From Neocallimastix lanati (nom. inval.) (taxonomy: Eukaryota; Neocallimastigomycota; Neocallimastigomycetes; Neocallimastigales; Neocallimastigaceae): a DNA stretch of 64,000 nucleotides. The DNA is taken from assembly GCA_016946835.1 (NCBI GenBank), contig JACVTC010000101.1:253501-317500 (forward strand), written 5' to 3'. The translations under genes and the position numbers were made by a program. Positions 47,709 through 58,309 of this stretch are shown in pieces. The notes beneath the pieces are model-generated. The model worked only from the letters and a program-made list of their open reading frames with translations. It made no database searches and was not told the DNA's origin. Position 1 is the first letter of the stretch. The number at the start of each line of letters is the position of its first letter.

Positions 47709-50117
47709 ATGAGATTATCTACTGTTTTATCTACTGTTGCTATTCTTTTCGCTTCTAAGACTTTAGCTATGTCTTGGGAAGAAGCCGATAAAAAGGCAAG
47801 AAAATGGTGTGAAGATTTAACAAATGAAGAAAAAATAGCTATCGTCACTGGTAGAGAAAATATGACTGGTGTTTGTGTCGGTTCTATTGATCCAATTGAA
47901 AGAAAAGGTTTCAAGGGTCTTTGTCTTCAAGATGGTCCTGCTGGTGTAAGATTTGCTAATGGTACTGCTACTTCTTGGCAAGCCGCTATCAATACTGCTG
48001 CTACTTTCGATAGAACTTTATTATATAAGGTTGGTGAAGCTCAAGGTAACGAGTTTTACCAAAGAGGTATTAATGTTGCTTTAGCTCCAGCTATGAATAT
48101 TCAACGTGCTCCAGCTGCAGGAAGAATTTGGGAAAGTTATGGTGAAGATCCTTTCCTTGCTGGTCAATGTGGTATTGAAGTTATTAAAGGTATGCAATCT
48201 AAAGGTGTTATTGCTACCGCTAAGCATTACATTGGTAATGATCAAGAAAATAATCGTGGAGCTTCATCTTCAAATATTCCAGAACAAGCTCTTTGGGAAG
48301 TTTATATGGAACCATTCTATCGTGCTGTTAATGATGCTTCTGTTGATTCTATCATGGCAGCTTATAATGCTGTTAATGGAACTTATTCTGTTCAAAATAA
48401 AAGACTTTTGACTGATTATTTAAAAGATAAATTAGAATTCCAAGGTTTTGTTATGTCAGATTGGTGGGCCATTTATGATGTTGAAAAGAGTTTCGGAGCT
48501 GGAATGGATATGAATATGCCAGGTGGTAAATATTGGGGTCCAAACTTTATTGGTGATAGTTTCTGGGGTGAACATATTCAAGAATGTATTGATAAAGATA
48601 TTTTCCCTCAAGAAAGATTAGATGATGCTGTATTACGTATTATTCGTTCATTATATAAAGCTGAACAAATGGATGATTATCCAGATGTTAATTTATATGT
48701 TGATACTAACACTAAAGAAAATATAGCACTTAATAGAAAAGTTGGAGCTGATAGTAATGTTTTATTAAAGAATGATGATGCTATTCTTCCAATTAAGAAA
48801 ACTAATAAAATAAAGAAGATAGCAGTTATTGGTAAAGATTCTATGCCAACTAAATTCTGTTCTGATTTAGGATGTGCTGATGGTACTCTTCCTCTTGGTT
48901 GGGGTTCTGGTACTACCGATTTCAAATATATTGTTGATCCTCTTTCTGCTATCACTAAGAGAGCAAAGAAAGAAGATATTGAAGTTGTTAGTTATGGAAA
49001 AGATGATGCTAAAGGAGGAGCTGAAGCTGCTAAAGATGCCGATTTAGCTATTGTTTTCGTTCAAGCCGATTCTGGTGAAGAATATGTTACAGTTGAAGGA
49101 AACAAAGGAGATCGTCAAAGTTTAGATTTATGGCATGATGGAAATGAATTAATTGATGCAGTTGCTTCTGCTAATAAGAATACTATTGTTGTTATTCATG
49201 CTCCAGGACCTGTTAATGTTCCATTCTTAGATAAAGTTAAAGGTATTGTATTCGCAGGTATGCCAGGTCAAGAAAGTGGTAATGCTATCACTGATGTTTT
49301 ATTCGGAGATGTTAACCCATCTGGTCATTTACCGTACACTTGGGCTCCTCGTGAAGATTATCCAACCGATGTTAAATATGATGCAGCTCTTCAAGGAGGA
49401 GGTGAAGAAAAAACTCAATATAATTATGATGAAGGATTATTTGTTGGATATCGTTGGTTCGATAAGAAAGGAATTGAACCAACTTTCGCTTTTGGATATG
49501 GTTTATCTTACACCACTTTTGAATATTCTGATTTAAAGGTTGAAATGAAAGAAGATGGACTTCATGTTTCAGTAACTGTTACTAATACCGGATCAGTTGC
49601 AGGAGCAGCAGTTCCAATGATTTTCCTTTCATTCCCAGATATTGTTAAAGATTATCCATCTCGTTTATTCAAAGGATTTGATAAGATGATGTTAGAAGCA
49701 GGAGAAAGTAAAATTACTAAAATCTTTATTGATAATCATGATCTTTCCTACTTTGATGTTGAATCTATGAAATTTGTTAAACCAGAAGAAGGAGAATACA
49801 CAGTTTTTGCTGGATCTAATGCCCGAGATTTACCACTTAAAGTAAATGTTTCTGCTAATGCTGGAGAAACAGGTGAAAATGGAGAAACTGAAGAAACTGA
49901 TGAAAATAACAATGAATCAGATGCTGAAGAAGATATTGGAGATCTTCCAGAAAACGATGATGTTAAAGAAGTTGATGAAGACAGTAATGATGAAGAAGTT
50001 ACTACAGACTCTGTTGAAGAAGAAGCTTCAAATACAGAAAAGAAAAATACTACTGTAATCAAAAAGCCTATTAAAACTAGAACTATTAGAAAATGTATTA
50101 TTAAGAAAAAAAATTAA
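47709..50117 (+). CDS. Secreted GH3 beta-glucosidase, copy 4
   Basis: The protein is 802 residues and intronless. Signal peptide, D251, E463 and FnIII-like domain are all present. Residues 1-644 equal copy 3 by eye. Residues from about 700 on (VFAGS, GENGET-insert, VTTDSVEEEASNT, KTRTIRKCIIKKKN) equal the copy 5 type, so the gene is a mosaic. Private changes are PDIVK (645) and ESKITK (669). The acidic linker is about five residues longer than in copy 1 through an extra GENGETEE-like unit. Copy 5 follows in the same direction 4.4 kb downstream. Expected role as for copy 1: release of glucose from cellobiose. Confidence 0.95.
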   Translation: MRLSTVLSTVAILFASKTLAMSWEEADKKARKWCEDLTNEEKIAIVTGRENMTGVCVGSIDPIERKGFKGLCLQDGPAGVRFANGTATSWQAAINTAATFDRTLLYKVGEAQGNEFYQRGINVALAPAMNIQRAPAAGRIWESYGEDPFLAGQCGIEVIKGMQSKGVIATAKHYIGNDQENNRGASSSNIPEQALWEVYMEPFYRAVNDASVDSIMAAYNAVNGTYSVQNKRLLTDYLKDKLEFQGFVMSDWWAIYDVEKSFGAGMDMNMPGGKYWGPNFIGDSFWGEHIQECIDKDIFPQERLDDAVLRIIRSLYKAEQMDDYPDVNLYVDTNTKENIALNRKVGADSNVLLKNDDAILPIKKTNKIKKIAVIGKDSMPTKFCSDLGCADGTLPLGWGSGTTDFKYIVDPLSAITKRAKKEDIEVVSYGKDDAKGGAEAAKDADLAIVFVQADSGEEYVTVEGNKGDRQSLDLWHDGNELIDAVASANKNTIVVIHAPGPVNVPFLDKVKGIVFAGMPGQESGNAITDVLFGDVNPSGHLPYTWAPREDYPTDVKYDAALQGGGEEKTQYNYDEGLFVGYRWFDKKGIEPTFAFGYGLSYTTFEYSDLKVEMKEDGLHVSVTVTNTGSVAGAAVPMIFLSFPDIVKDYPSRLFKGFDKMMLEAGESKITKIFIDNHDLSYFDVESMKFVKPEEGEYTVFAGSNARDLPLKVNVSANAGETGENGETEETDENNNESDAEEDIGDLPENDDVKEVDEDSNDEEVTTDSVEEEASNTEKKNTTVIKKPIKTRTIRKCIIKKKN

Positions 50118-50570
50118 AATAATTAACAAATAATAAATAACTTATTACAATAAAAATGTTATCATAATATAATTTGATTAAGTTATTATAGATTTATAAA
50201 CTTATTTAAGTTTTTATAAGATATACATAAATATTTTTATAAAAAAAATGAATAAAAAGAATAAATTATAAAAATATATATAAAAATATTAAAAAAGAAT
50301 AAAATAGAAAAAATTTATAATAATAAAAAAAATAATTCTAATAGAAAAATAATGATGTAATATATAAAAGTAAAAAAATTATATATATATATAAAATAAA
50401 TAAAATTAAACAAAAGAATAATTTTTAAATTGAAAGTTTCATAATTGTAATAATATATAAAATTTTTTTATTTGTTTTATTATACAAGATATTTTAATAT
50501 ATTTAATTTCTAATAAAATATTTATATTTGTATTATAAATTTAAGATATTTAAAAAAATTTTTTTTAATA
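50118..50570 (+). repeat. 3' flank of GH3 copy 4, homologous to the 3' flank of copy 5
   Basis: AAATTAAAATAATTAACAAA, then the TAATTTGATTAA and AAGTTTTTATAAGATATACA segments, recur after copy 5 (56954-57110). The later part (about 50430-50570) corresponds to one diverged unit of the 361-base satellite that is present three times at 57181-58297. This flank is shared with copy 5 only. Confidence 0.75.
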
Positions 50571-51977
50571 ATTCATTAAAACCAAAAATTTATATTTATT
50601 TAAATAAATGATAAAAAAAATATTAATATAATACAATAAAATTAAATAATATAATATTAAAAATTAATATTAATAAAATAAAAGCAAAAATATAAACATC
50701 TAAATGTTCGTACCTCAAAATAATAATGAACAATGTTTAATTATATAATTGAATAATCATAGCAAAAATCAAAAATTTTAATATTTATTTAATTTCCAAG
50801 AATTGTTTATTGTAAAATTTATTCTGTGACCGAATAATTTAACAATTTTTATTAATATTTATATAAAATAAAAATAAAAATTTTTTATAAGTTATTAATT
50901 ATAGGAATATTATTTAATTGTTATTATTTCATAATATGTAGATATTAAAATATTTTAAATTAATTTATATTATCATATATTTAATTATTTATGTAAATAA
51001 GTAAAAAAAAAAATTTTTAATAAAAAATATAATTTTTTTAATTCTTTTATATAATTATTTAGATAATTAAGTTAATTTTCCAAATAAACTTTTATATTAT
51101 TTTTTAATAATATATAGTAATATAACAACAGATTATATATTTTTTTAATATTATTAATTTTTTTATAGATAATTTTTTTTTAAATGGATTAATTAAAAAT
51201 ATTTTTATTATAACATTTATATTAAAAATAAACCATATAAAATTGGTTTTAATGAGTTACAATGAATAGTTCGTCATCTATTTAGTATAATAATATCATT
51301 ATATTATCAATCTATATATACAGACCAAAAGAGCATTAATTAATAGTATTGATTAAATTAATATAATAAAAACCACTTTTATTAGAATCTATAAACATAT
51401 TTTTATGTTTTAATTTATTTTACAAAATTAAAAAAATACCCATTAAAAATAAAATTTTTATTGTTATTTAATCCTTAATTTCCATTTATAAATATTAATT
51501 TTCCAACAAAAAAAAATATTAAATATATTTATTTCAGTAATCATTACAATATTAATCATAAATTTAGTATTTCATTAATACTTTATTACTTAATAAGTCA
51601 AAATTTAAATTTTTATATTATTTACCTATTTTTTAGAAATACTAATATCTTATACTTTTCAAAAATTTTTATATAAAAAAATACCAAAATTTACCTAAAT
51701 TTTTATTATAATTTAAAATTTCTTAAAATTTCAATATATAATAGAATAACTCTTTAAATATAATTCACATAATTTAGTAATTATTAAATATATTCATTAT
51801 AAATAGAAGTACACATTTATACATATATATAAATTTTTATATTTTATTTATATTTATGTCCATTGAAATATAATAAAATTAAAAATTTTCCTTAACCCTC
51901 AAATTTTTATATTAAAAAAAAAAAAAAAAAAAAAGAATAATTTTTAATAAACTATACCAAAAATAAAAACAAAAATA

Positions 51978-52027
<50 letters not shown>

Positions 52028-52181
52028 ATAAAAATTTCTTTTCATTGATCTATAGAGTGTATTTAAATAATAAAATTTCGCAGTTATTAAATTTAATGGA
52101 TATTATACATTTTGAATTCAAATAATTTGATATTATTTTTTTATCTAAATATATTTTGAATTTAAATATATTTAACCCTAA
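50571..52181. other. A/T-rich spacer
   Basis: No gene was seen. Poly-A runs at 51915-51935 and 51983-52026 (about 44 A) are the main structures. The spacer is otherwise unstructured. Confidence 0.7.
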
Positions 52182-52292
52182 ACAAGAAGAAGAAGAATAC
52201 ACGGTTATGCTGGTTCTAATGCCCGAGATTTACCATTTAAAATAAATGCTTTTGCTTATGCTGGTAAAACAGGAAAAACTGGTGAAAATTCT
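52182..52292 (+). pseudogene. C-terminal relic of a sixth GH3 copy
   Basis: About 110 bases match codons 691-726 of the intact copies: GAAGAAGAATACAC, then a one-base deletion in GTT-ATGCTGG, then TCTAATGCCCGAGATTTACC identical to the functional genes, and AAAACAGGAAAAACTGGTGA. Several other substitutions are present. The match stops abruptly on both sides. It proves that another copy or a partial duplication once lay between copies 4 and 5. Confidence 0.85.
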
Positions 52293-52579
52293 TATTTTAT
52301 ATATTTAGAAGAAATTGACTATTTAATTTATTTAATAATATAATATTATAATTAATAATATATATATGAATATTGACTAATATATGAATAAGAAATTATT
52401 TCAAATATTATTATTGACAGAAAAGATATAAATTTAATATTTAAATTATTAAATATACAAATATGTTGATATACATATTTGTTTTATATCAATACGCCAC
52501 ACTTACTTATACGTATTTTTATAATTATATTCAAACTAATTATTTATTTATATTATTTATTATATTAATTTAATTAAAA

Positions 52580-53640
52580 TTATTTCTAACCCATAAGTAT
52601 AATATGATTAAATTTTTCTAAGTAGAATTTCTTTAAATTCTTTTTCTAAAGGCCCATTCAAATATTTTGTTAATCCATCAAATCTATGTGCCTTCATTTT
52701 TGATATATGTTTTCATTTTACCATTATAAATTGCAGCTTTATTGTCTATTCTTATTGTAAAATATCAAATCATTACTTTTAATTCATAAAGAAAATTTCT
52801 TACCCATAAGCATTTTTAAGCACATTCATTTAAGCTGTAATACTTCCTTTCAGCTGAAGATACTGCAACACAATATGGTAATATTGAGAACCATGTTATT
52901 GAAGCATTTCCCATTAAGAGTATAAATTCAGTAGTAGACCTTTTTGTTAGTTTATCACCTCCTAGGTCATAATCTACAAAAACATTTAAATTAATATTAT
53001 TAGTAAATTTTTTTCCAAAATATTTGATACCTTTTATACTTTATTTCGTTGATCCAATCTTCATATGTAGGATTTTTATTTTTTCTTGATGCATTATTAG
53101 TAGCGAACATAATATCTGGTCTCGTTCACATTACCAAATATAGTAAACATCCAATATCTTGCATATAAATTGTTGGATGAAATTTTCTTTTTCTTAATTT
53201 TTTATTTTTTTCATTCATCATATTTGAGGTCTCTTTATAATCACCTATATTAAATCTTTCTAAAATTTTATCTACATATTGTAATTGATGGAATAAATAA
53301 CCATCATTACATATTATAAATTTTATTCCTATTATGAAATTAATTGCCCCTATTTTACTTAATTCAAATTTATTTTTAGTGTCTTTTTCTATTTTACTAA
53401 TTATTCTATCTTTACTGTTAATTAATATATCATCAACTTAAATTGCCAATATACATATTACGTTATTGTATTTATTCTTTTTAACATAAACACATGGCTC
53501 ACCTTTACATCTATAAAAATCTATTTCTATATGAACACTATCTAATTTATAATTCCATATTTTATCTGTTTGTTTCAAACTCTATATGGTCTTATTTAGT
53601 TTCAATTTGAATAGTTTATTTTTTAATTTAATATTAATGT
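52580..53640 (-). mobile_element. Decayed Ty1/copia retrotransposon (RT and RNase H)
   Basis: Minus-strand pieces, 5' to 3': LKLNKTI-SLKQTDKIWNYKL, then CKGEPCVYVKKNKYNN and VDDILINSKDRI, the copia YVDD box. KNKFELSKIGAINFIIG, HQLQYVDKILERFNI, IYMQDIGCLLYLV and TRPDIMFATNNASR follow. The RNase H part is DLGGDKLTKRSTTEFI, LMGNASITWFS and VAVSSAERKYYSLNECA, then IDNKAAIYNG near 52735 and KNEGT-I-W-like remnants. In-frame stops, frameshifts and the missing gag, protease, integrase and LTRs show it is a dead 3'-half fragment. It sits between the GH3 relic and copy 5. Confidence 0.8.
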
Positions 53641-53689
53641 TAACTCTTTTATTATAATATTAAAGATATTATAAAAAAAAGGATATTTA

Positions 53690-53792
53690 ATTTAATATTG
53701 TTGAAAATTATTATTTGATGTCAGATATTATTATTAAAAATTAACCATAATGAAATTAATTTAATTAATTATTAAGGAGAACTCTTCGCTTA
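53690..53792 (+). promoter_or_regulatory. Distal conserved block upstream of GH3 copy 5
   Basis: TGTTGAAAATTATTATTTGA, TGTCAGATATT, ATTAACCATAATGAAATTAA and ATTAAGGAGAACTCTTCGCT lie in the same order as at 46815-46885 upstream of copy 4. The block starts just beyond the copia relic and lies about 750-855 bases before the ATG. Confidence 0.45.
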
Positions 53793-54259
53793 TTTAATAT
53801 TATAAAATTTTATTAATAATTTTAAACTTTATTAACGGATTTATGAATAAACATATAATACCAAAAAAATATATTTTTTTAATTTATAATGTTTATATTT
53901 TAATTCATGATAATTTTTTTAATATTAAATTTAATTTTATATTTAAATTGTATTGAATAATAAATTTTAAAAATATATTTACTAATTATTTAATTTATTT
54001 TAAAAATCCATAAAAATAAATTGAATATCCATAAAAAATTTAATTATTTTTTAAAAATTTTCCATTTATTACCCAGAGATATTAATTTTATTATTAATAT
54101 ATATTAAACGTTTTAATATTTGTAATGAAAAAAAAAATTAGAAATTATTTCAATTTTTATTTTTCTATATTATTTTATTTATATACATTAATTTTCGCAA
54201 TAATATTTATTAATATTTGTTTTAATTATAAATCTTATTATTTAATAATTTAAAAAAAA

Positions 54260-54345
54260 AAGTATAAATATAGACTGCTTTTTCTTATTTTTTTACAAAA
54301 TTCAAAATATTAATTAATATTAATAATTAATATTAATTTTATTAA
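54260..54345 (+). promoter_or_regulatory. Core promoter block of GH3 copy 5
   Basis: AAGTATAAATATAG (54260-54273, 273-285 bases before the ATG), then ACTGCTTTTTCTTATTTTTT and AAAATATTAATTAATATTAA. Confidence 0.6.
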
Positions 54346-54544
54346 TTTATTAAAAAAATATTTATGTATATTCTTATAAATTAATAATTTAAATAAAAAT
54401 ATATTTAAACATTTTAATAAATATATATAATACTTATTTGGTATAATTAAATATTAAAATTATAATTTTAATAATTAAAAAAATAATATAAAGTTTTATA
54501 AATAGTTTTTTTTTTAAAATAAAATAATTAATAATTATTTAAAA

Positions 54545-56953
54545 ATGAGATTATCTACTGCTTTATCTACTGTTGCTATTCTTTTCGCTTCTAAGACTTT
54601 AGCTATGTCTTGGGAAGAAGCTGATAAAAAGGCAAGAAAATGGTGTGAAGATTTAACAAATGAAGAAAAAATTGCTATCGTCACTGGTAGAGAAAATATG
54701 ACTGGTATTTGTGTCGGTTCTATTGATCCAATTGAAAGAAAAGGTTTCAAGGGTCTTTGTCTTCAAGATGGTCCTGCTGGTGTAAGATTTGCTAATGGTA
54801 CTGCTACTTCTTGGCAAGCCGCTATCAATACTGCTGCTACTTTCGATAGAACTTTATTATATAAGGTTGGTGAAGCTCAAGGTAACGAGTTTTACCAAAG
54901 AGGTATTAATGTTGCTTTAGCTCCAGCTATGAATATTCAACGTGCTCCAGCTGCAGGTAGAATTTGGGAAAGTTATGGTGAAGATCCTTTCCTTGCTGGT
55001 CAATGTGGTATTGAAGTTATTAAAGGTATGCAATCTAAAGGTGTTATTGCTACCGCTAAGCATTACATTGGTAATGATCAAGAAAATAATCGTGGAGCTT
55101 CATCTTCAAATATTCCAGAACAAGCTCTTTGGGAAGTTTATATGGAACCATTCTATCGTGCTGTTAATGATGCTTCTGTTGATTCTATCATGGCAGCTTA
55201 TAATGCTGTTAATGGAACTTATTCTGTTCAAAATAAAAGACTTTTGACTGATTATTTAAAAGATAAATTAGAATTTCAAGGTTTTGTTATGTCAGATTGG
55301 TGGGCCATTTATGATGTTGAAAAGAGTTTCGGAGCTGGAATGGATATGAATATGCCAGGTGGTAAATATTGGGGTCCAAACTTTATTGGTGATAGTTTCT
55401 GGGGTGAACATATTCAAGAATGTATTGATAAAGATATTTTCCCTCAAGAAAGATTAGATGATGCTGTATTACGTATTATTCGTTCATTATATAAAGCTGA
55501 ACAAATGGATGATTATCCAGATGTCAATTTATATGTTGATACTAACACTAAAGAAAATATAGCACTTAATAGAAAAGTTGGAGCTGATAGTAATGTTTTA
55601 TTAAAGAATGATGATGCTATTCTTCCAATTAAGAAAACTAATAAAATAAAGAAGATAGCAGTTATTGGTAAAGATTCTATGCCAACTAAATTCTGTTCTG
55701 ATTTAGGATGTGCTGATGGTACTCTTCCTCTTGGTTGGGGTTCTGGTACTACCGATTTCAAATATATTGTTGATCCTCTTTCTGCTATCAGTAAGAGAGC
55801 AAAGAAAGAAGATATTGAAGTTGTTAGTTATGGAAAAGATGATGCTAAAGGAGGAGCTGAAGCTGCTAAAGATGCCGATTTAGCTATTGTTTTCGTTCAA
55901 GCCGATTCTGGTGAAGAATATGTTACAGTTGAAGGAAACAAAGGAGATCGTCAAAGTTTAGATTTATGGCATGATGGAAATGAATTAATTGATGCAGTTG
56001 CTTCTGCTAATAAGAATACTATTGTTGTTATTCATGCTCCAGGACCTGTTAATGTTCCATTCTTAGATAAAGTTAAAGGTATTGTATTCGCAGGTATGCC
56101 AGGTCAAGAAAGTGGTAATGCTATCACCGATGTTTTATTCGGAGATGTTAATCCATCTGGTCATTTACCATACACTTGGGCTCCTCGTGAAGATTATCCA
56201 ACCGATGTTAAATATGATGCAGCTCTTCAAGGAGGAGGTGAAGAAAAAACTCAATATGATTATGATGAAGGATTATTTGTTGGATATCGTTGGTTCGATA
56301 AGAAAGGAATTGAACCAACTTTCGCTTTTGGATATGGTTTATCTTACACTACTTTTGAATATTCTGATTTAAAAGTTGAAATGAAAGAAGATGGACTTCA
56401 TGTTTCAGTAACTGTTACTAATACCGGATCAGTTGCAGGAGCAGCAGTTCCAATGATTTTCCTTTCATTCCCAGATGTTGTTAAAGATTATCCATCTCGT
56501 TTATTCAAAGGATTTGATAAGATGATGTTAGAAGCAGGAGAAAGTAAAACTACTAAAATCTTTATTGATAATCATGATCTTTCCTACTTTGATATTGAAT
56601 CTATGAAATTTGTTAAACCAGAAGAAGGAGAATACACAGTTTTTGCTGGATCTAATGCCCGAGATTTACCACTTAAAGTAAATGTTTCTGCTAATGCTGG
56701 AGAAACAGGTGAAAATGGAGAAACAGGAGAAGCTGATGACAATAACAATGAATCAGATGCTGAAGAAGATATTGGAGATCTTCCAGAAAACGATGATGTT
56801 AAAGAAGTTGATGAAGACAGTAATGATGAAGAAGTTACTACAGATTCTGTTGAAGAAGAAGCTTCAAATACAGATAAGAAAAATACTACTGTTGTCAAAA
56901 AGTTAGTTAAAACTAGAACTATTAGAAAATGTATTATTAAAAAGAAAAATTAA
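54545..56953 (+). CDS. Secreted GH3 beta-glucosidase, copy 5
   Basis: The protein is 802 residues and intronless, starting MRLSTAL. It has the same signal peptide, D251 and E463, with AISKR and QYDYDEG as in the ancestral-looking state of copy 1. Residues 213-281 are of the copy 2-4 type. The tail is the long version shared with copy 4 (GENGETGEADD insert, VTTDSVEEEASNT), with KKLVKTRTIRKC in place of KKPIKTRTIRKC. Private changes are GICVG near 55 and FDIES near 684. It is last in the cluster and is followed by satellite DNA. Function as for the other copies: probably extracellular beta-glucosidase. Confidence 0.95.
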   Translation: MRLSTALSTVAILFASKTLAMSWEEADKKARKWCEDLTNEEKIAIVTGRENMTGICVGSIDPIERKGFKGLCLQDGPAGVRFANGTATSWQAAINTAATFDRTLLYKVGEAQGNEFYQRGINVALAPAMNIQRAPAAGRIWESYGEDPFLAGQCGIEVIKGMQSKGVIATAKHYIGNDQENNRGASSSNIPEQALWEVYMEPFYRAVNDASVDSIMAAYNAVNGTYSVQNKRLLTDYLKDKLEFQGFVMSDWWAIYDVEKSFGAGMDMNMPGGKYWGPNFIGDSFWGEHIQECIDKDIFPQERLDDAVLRIIRSLYKAEQMDDYPDVNLYVDTNTKENIALNRKVGADSNVLLKNDDAILPIKKTNKIKKIAVIGKDSMPTKFCSDLGCADGTLPLGWGSGTTDFKYIVDPLSAISKRAKKEDIEVVSYGKDDAKGGAEAAKDADLAIVFVQADSGEEYVTVEGNKGDRQSLDLWHDGNELIDAVASANKNTIVVIHAPGPVNVPFLDKVKGIVFAGMPGQESGNAITDVLFGDVNPSGHLPYTWAPREDYPTDVKYDAALQGGGEEKTQYDYDEGLFVGYRWFDKKGIEPTFAFGYGLSYTTFEYSDLKVEMKEDGLHVSVTVTNTGSVAGAAVPMIFLSFPDVVKDYPSRLFKGFDKMMLEAGESKTTKIFIDNHDLSYFDIESMKFVKPEEGEYTVFAGSNARDLPLKVNVSANAGETGENGETGEADDNNNESDAEEDIGDLPENDDVKEVDEDSNDEEVTTDSVEEEASNTDKKNTTVVKKLVKTRTIRKCIIKKKN

Positions 56954-57180
56954 AATAATTAACAAATAATAAATTACTTATTACAATAACAATGTTATCA
57001 TAATATAATTTGATTAAATTATTATAAATTTATAAACTTATATTTAAGTTTTTATAAGATATACATAAATATTTTTTTATAAAAAAAAATGAATAAAAAG
57101 AATAAATATTAAAAAAAAATAAAAGTATTAAGTAAAAATAAAAGAGAAAAAATTTATAATAAAAAAAAAAATAAAAAAAA
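56954..57180 (+). repeat. 3' flank of GH3 copy 5, homologous to copy 4's 3' flank
   Basis: This flank is near-identical to 50118-50300: both contain ATTAACAAATAATAAAT, TTATCATAATATAATTTGAT and AAGATATACATAAATATTTT. It is the downstream edge of the direct duplication. Confidence 0.8.
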
Positions 57181-58297
57181 AATAATAATTTAATGAAATA
57201 TAACTTAGTATATACAAATAAAATGTATATATATATTTATTTGTAATATAAATAAACTTAAAAATAAAAGTAATTTTTAAATTGAAAATTTCATTATAGT
57301 AATGATATATGATGTTTTTTTGATTTATTATACACAATATTTTGATATATTAAATTTATATTTAAACATTAATGTTTTAATTGTAAATTGGAGAAATTTT
57401 AAAAATATTTTTTTTAAAGGAATGATTGTTTTTATATTACAAAATTTTTTGTAAAACCCATATAGGAAAAAAAAATAATTTTTTAAAAAATTTTATTATA
57501 CTAATATTATTATACTATAAATAATATGAAATACTTTATATAATAATAATTTAATGAAATATAACTTAGTATATACAAATAAAATGTATATATATATTTA
57601 TTTGTAATATAAATAAACTTAAAAATAAAAGTAATTTTTAAATTGAAAATTTCATTATAGTAATGATATATGATGTTTTTTTGATTTATTATATACAATA
57701 TTTTGATATATTAAATTTATATTTAAACGTTAATGTTTTAATTGTAAATTGGAGATATTTTAAAAATATTTTTTTTAAAGGAATGATTGTTTTTATATTA
57801 CAAAAAATTTTGTAAAACCCATATAGGAAAAAAAAAATAATTTTTTAAAAAATTTTATTATATTAATATTATTATACTATAAATAATATGAAATACTTTA
57901 TATAATAATAATTTAATGAAATATAACATAGTATATACAAATAAAATGTATTTATATATTTATTTGTAATATAAATATAAAATATATAAATATATTTATT
58001 TGTAATATAAAAAAACTTAAAAATAAAAGTAATTTTTAAATTGAAAATTTCATTATAGTAATGATATATGATGTTTTTTTGATTTATTATACACAATATT
58101 TTGATATATTAAATTTATATTTAAACGTTAATATTTTAATTGTAAATTGAAGAAATTTTAAAAATATTTTTTTTAAAGGAATGATTGTTTTTAAATTACA
58201 AAATTTTTTGTAAAACCCATATAGGAAAAAAAAAATAATTTTTTAAAAAATTTTATTATACTAATTTTATTATACTATAAATAATATGAAATACTTT
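57181..58297 (+). repeat. Three tandem copies of a ~361-bp satellite
   Basis: Units start with AATAATAATTTAATGAAATA at 57181, 57542 and 57904 (periods 361 and 362). Each contains TTGAAAATTTCATTATAGTA, AAAGGAATGATTGTTTTTA and AAAACCCATATAGGAAAAA. The third unit carries an internal ~36-base duplication of an ATAAATATA...TTTGTAAT segment. Units are about 98% alike. The minus-strand open frames of 60-74 codons repeated in each unit are A/T-driven and not supported as genes. Confidence 0.9.
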
Positions 58298-58309
58298 ATA
58301 AAAAAAATA

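Noticed and set aside
57128-58096. Repeated 62-74 codon minus-strand frames starting MC/YIINQKN
   Set aside because: They lie inside the 361-base satellite. Copies drift in length and composition and look like A/T-rich random translation.
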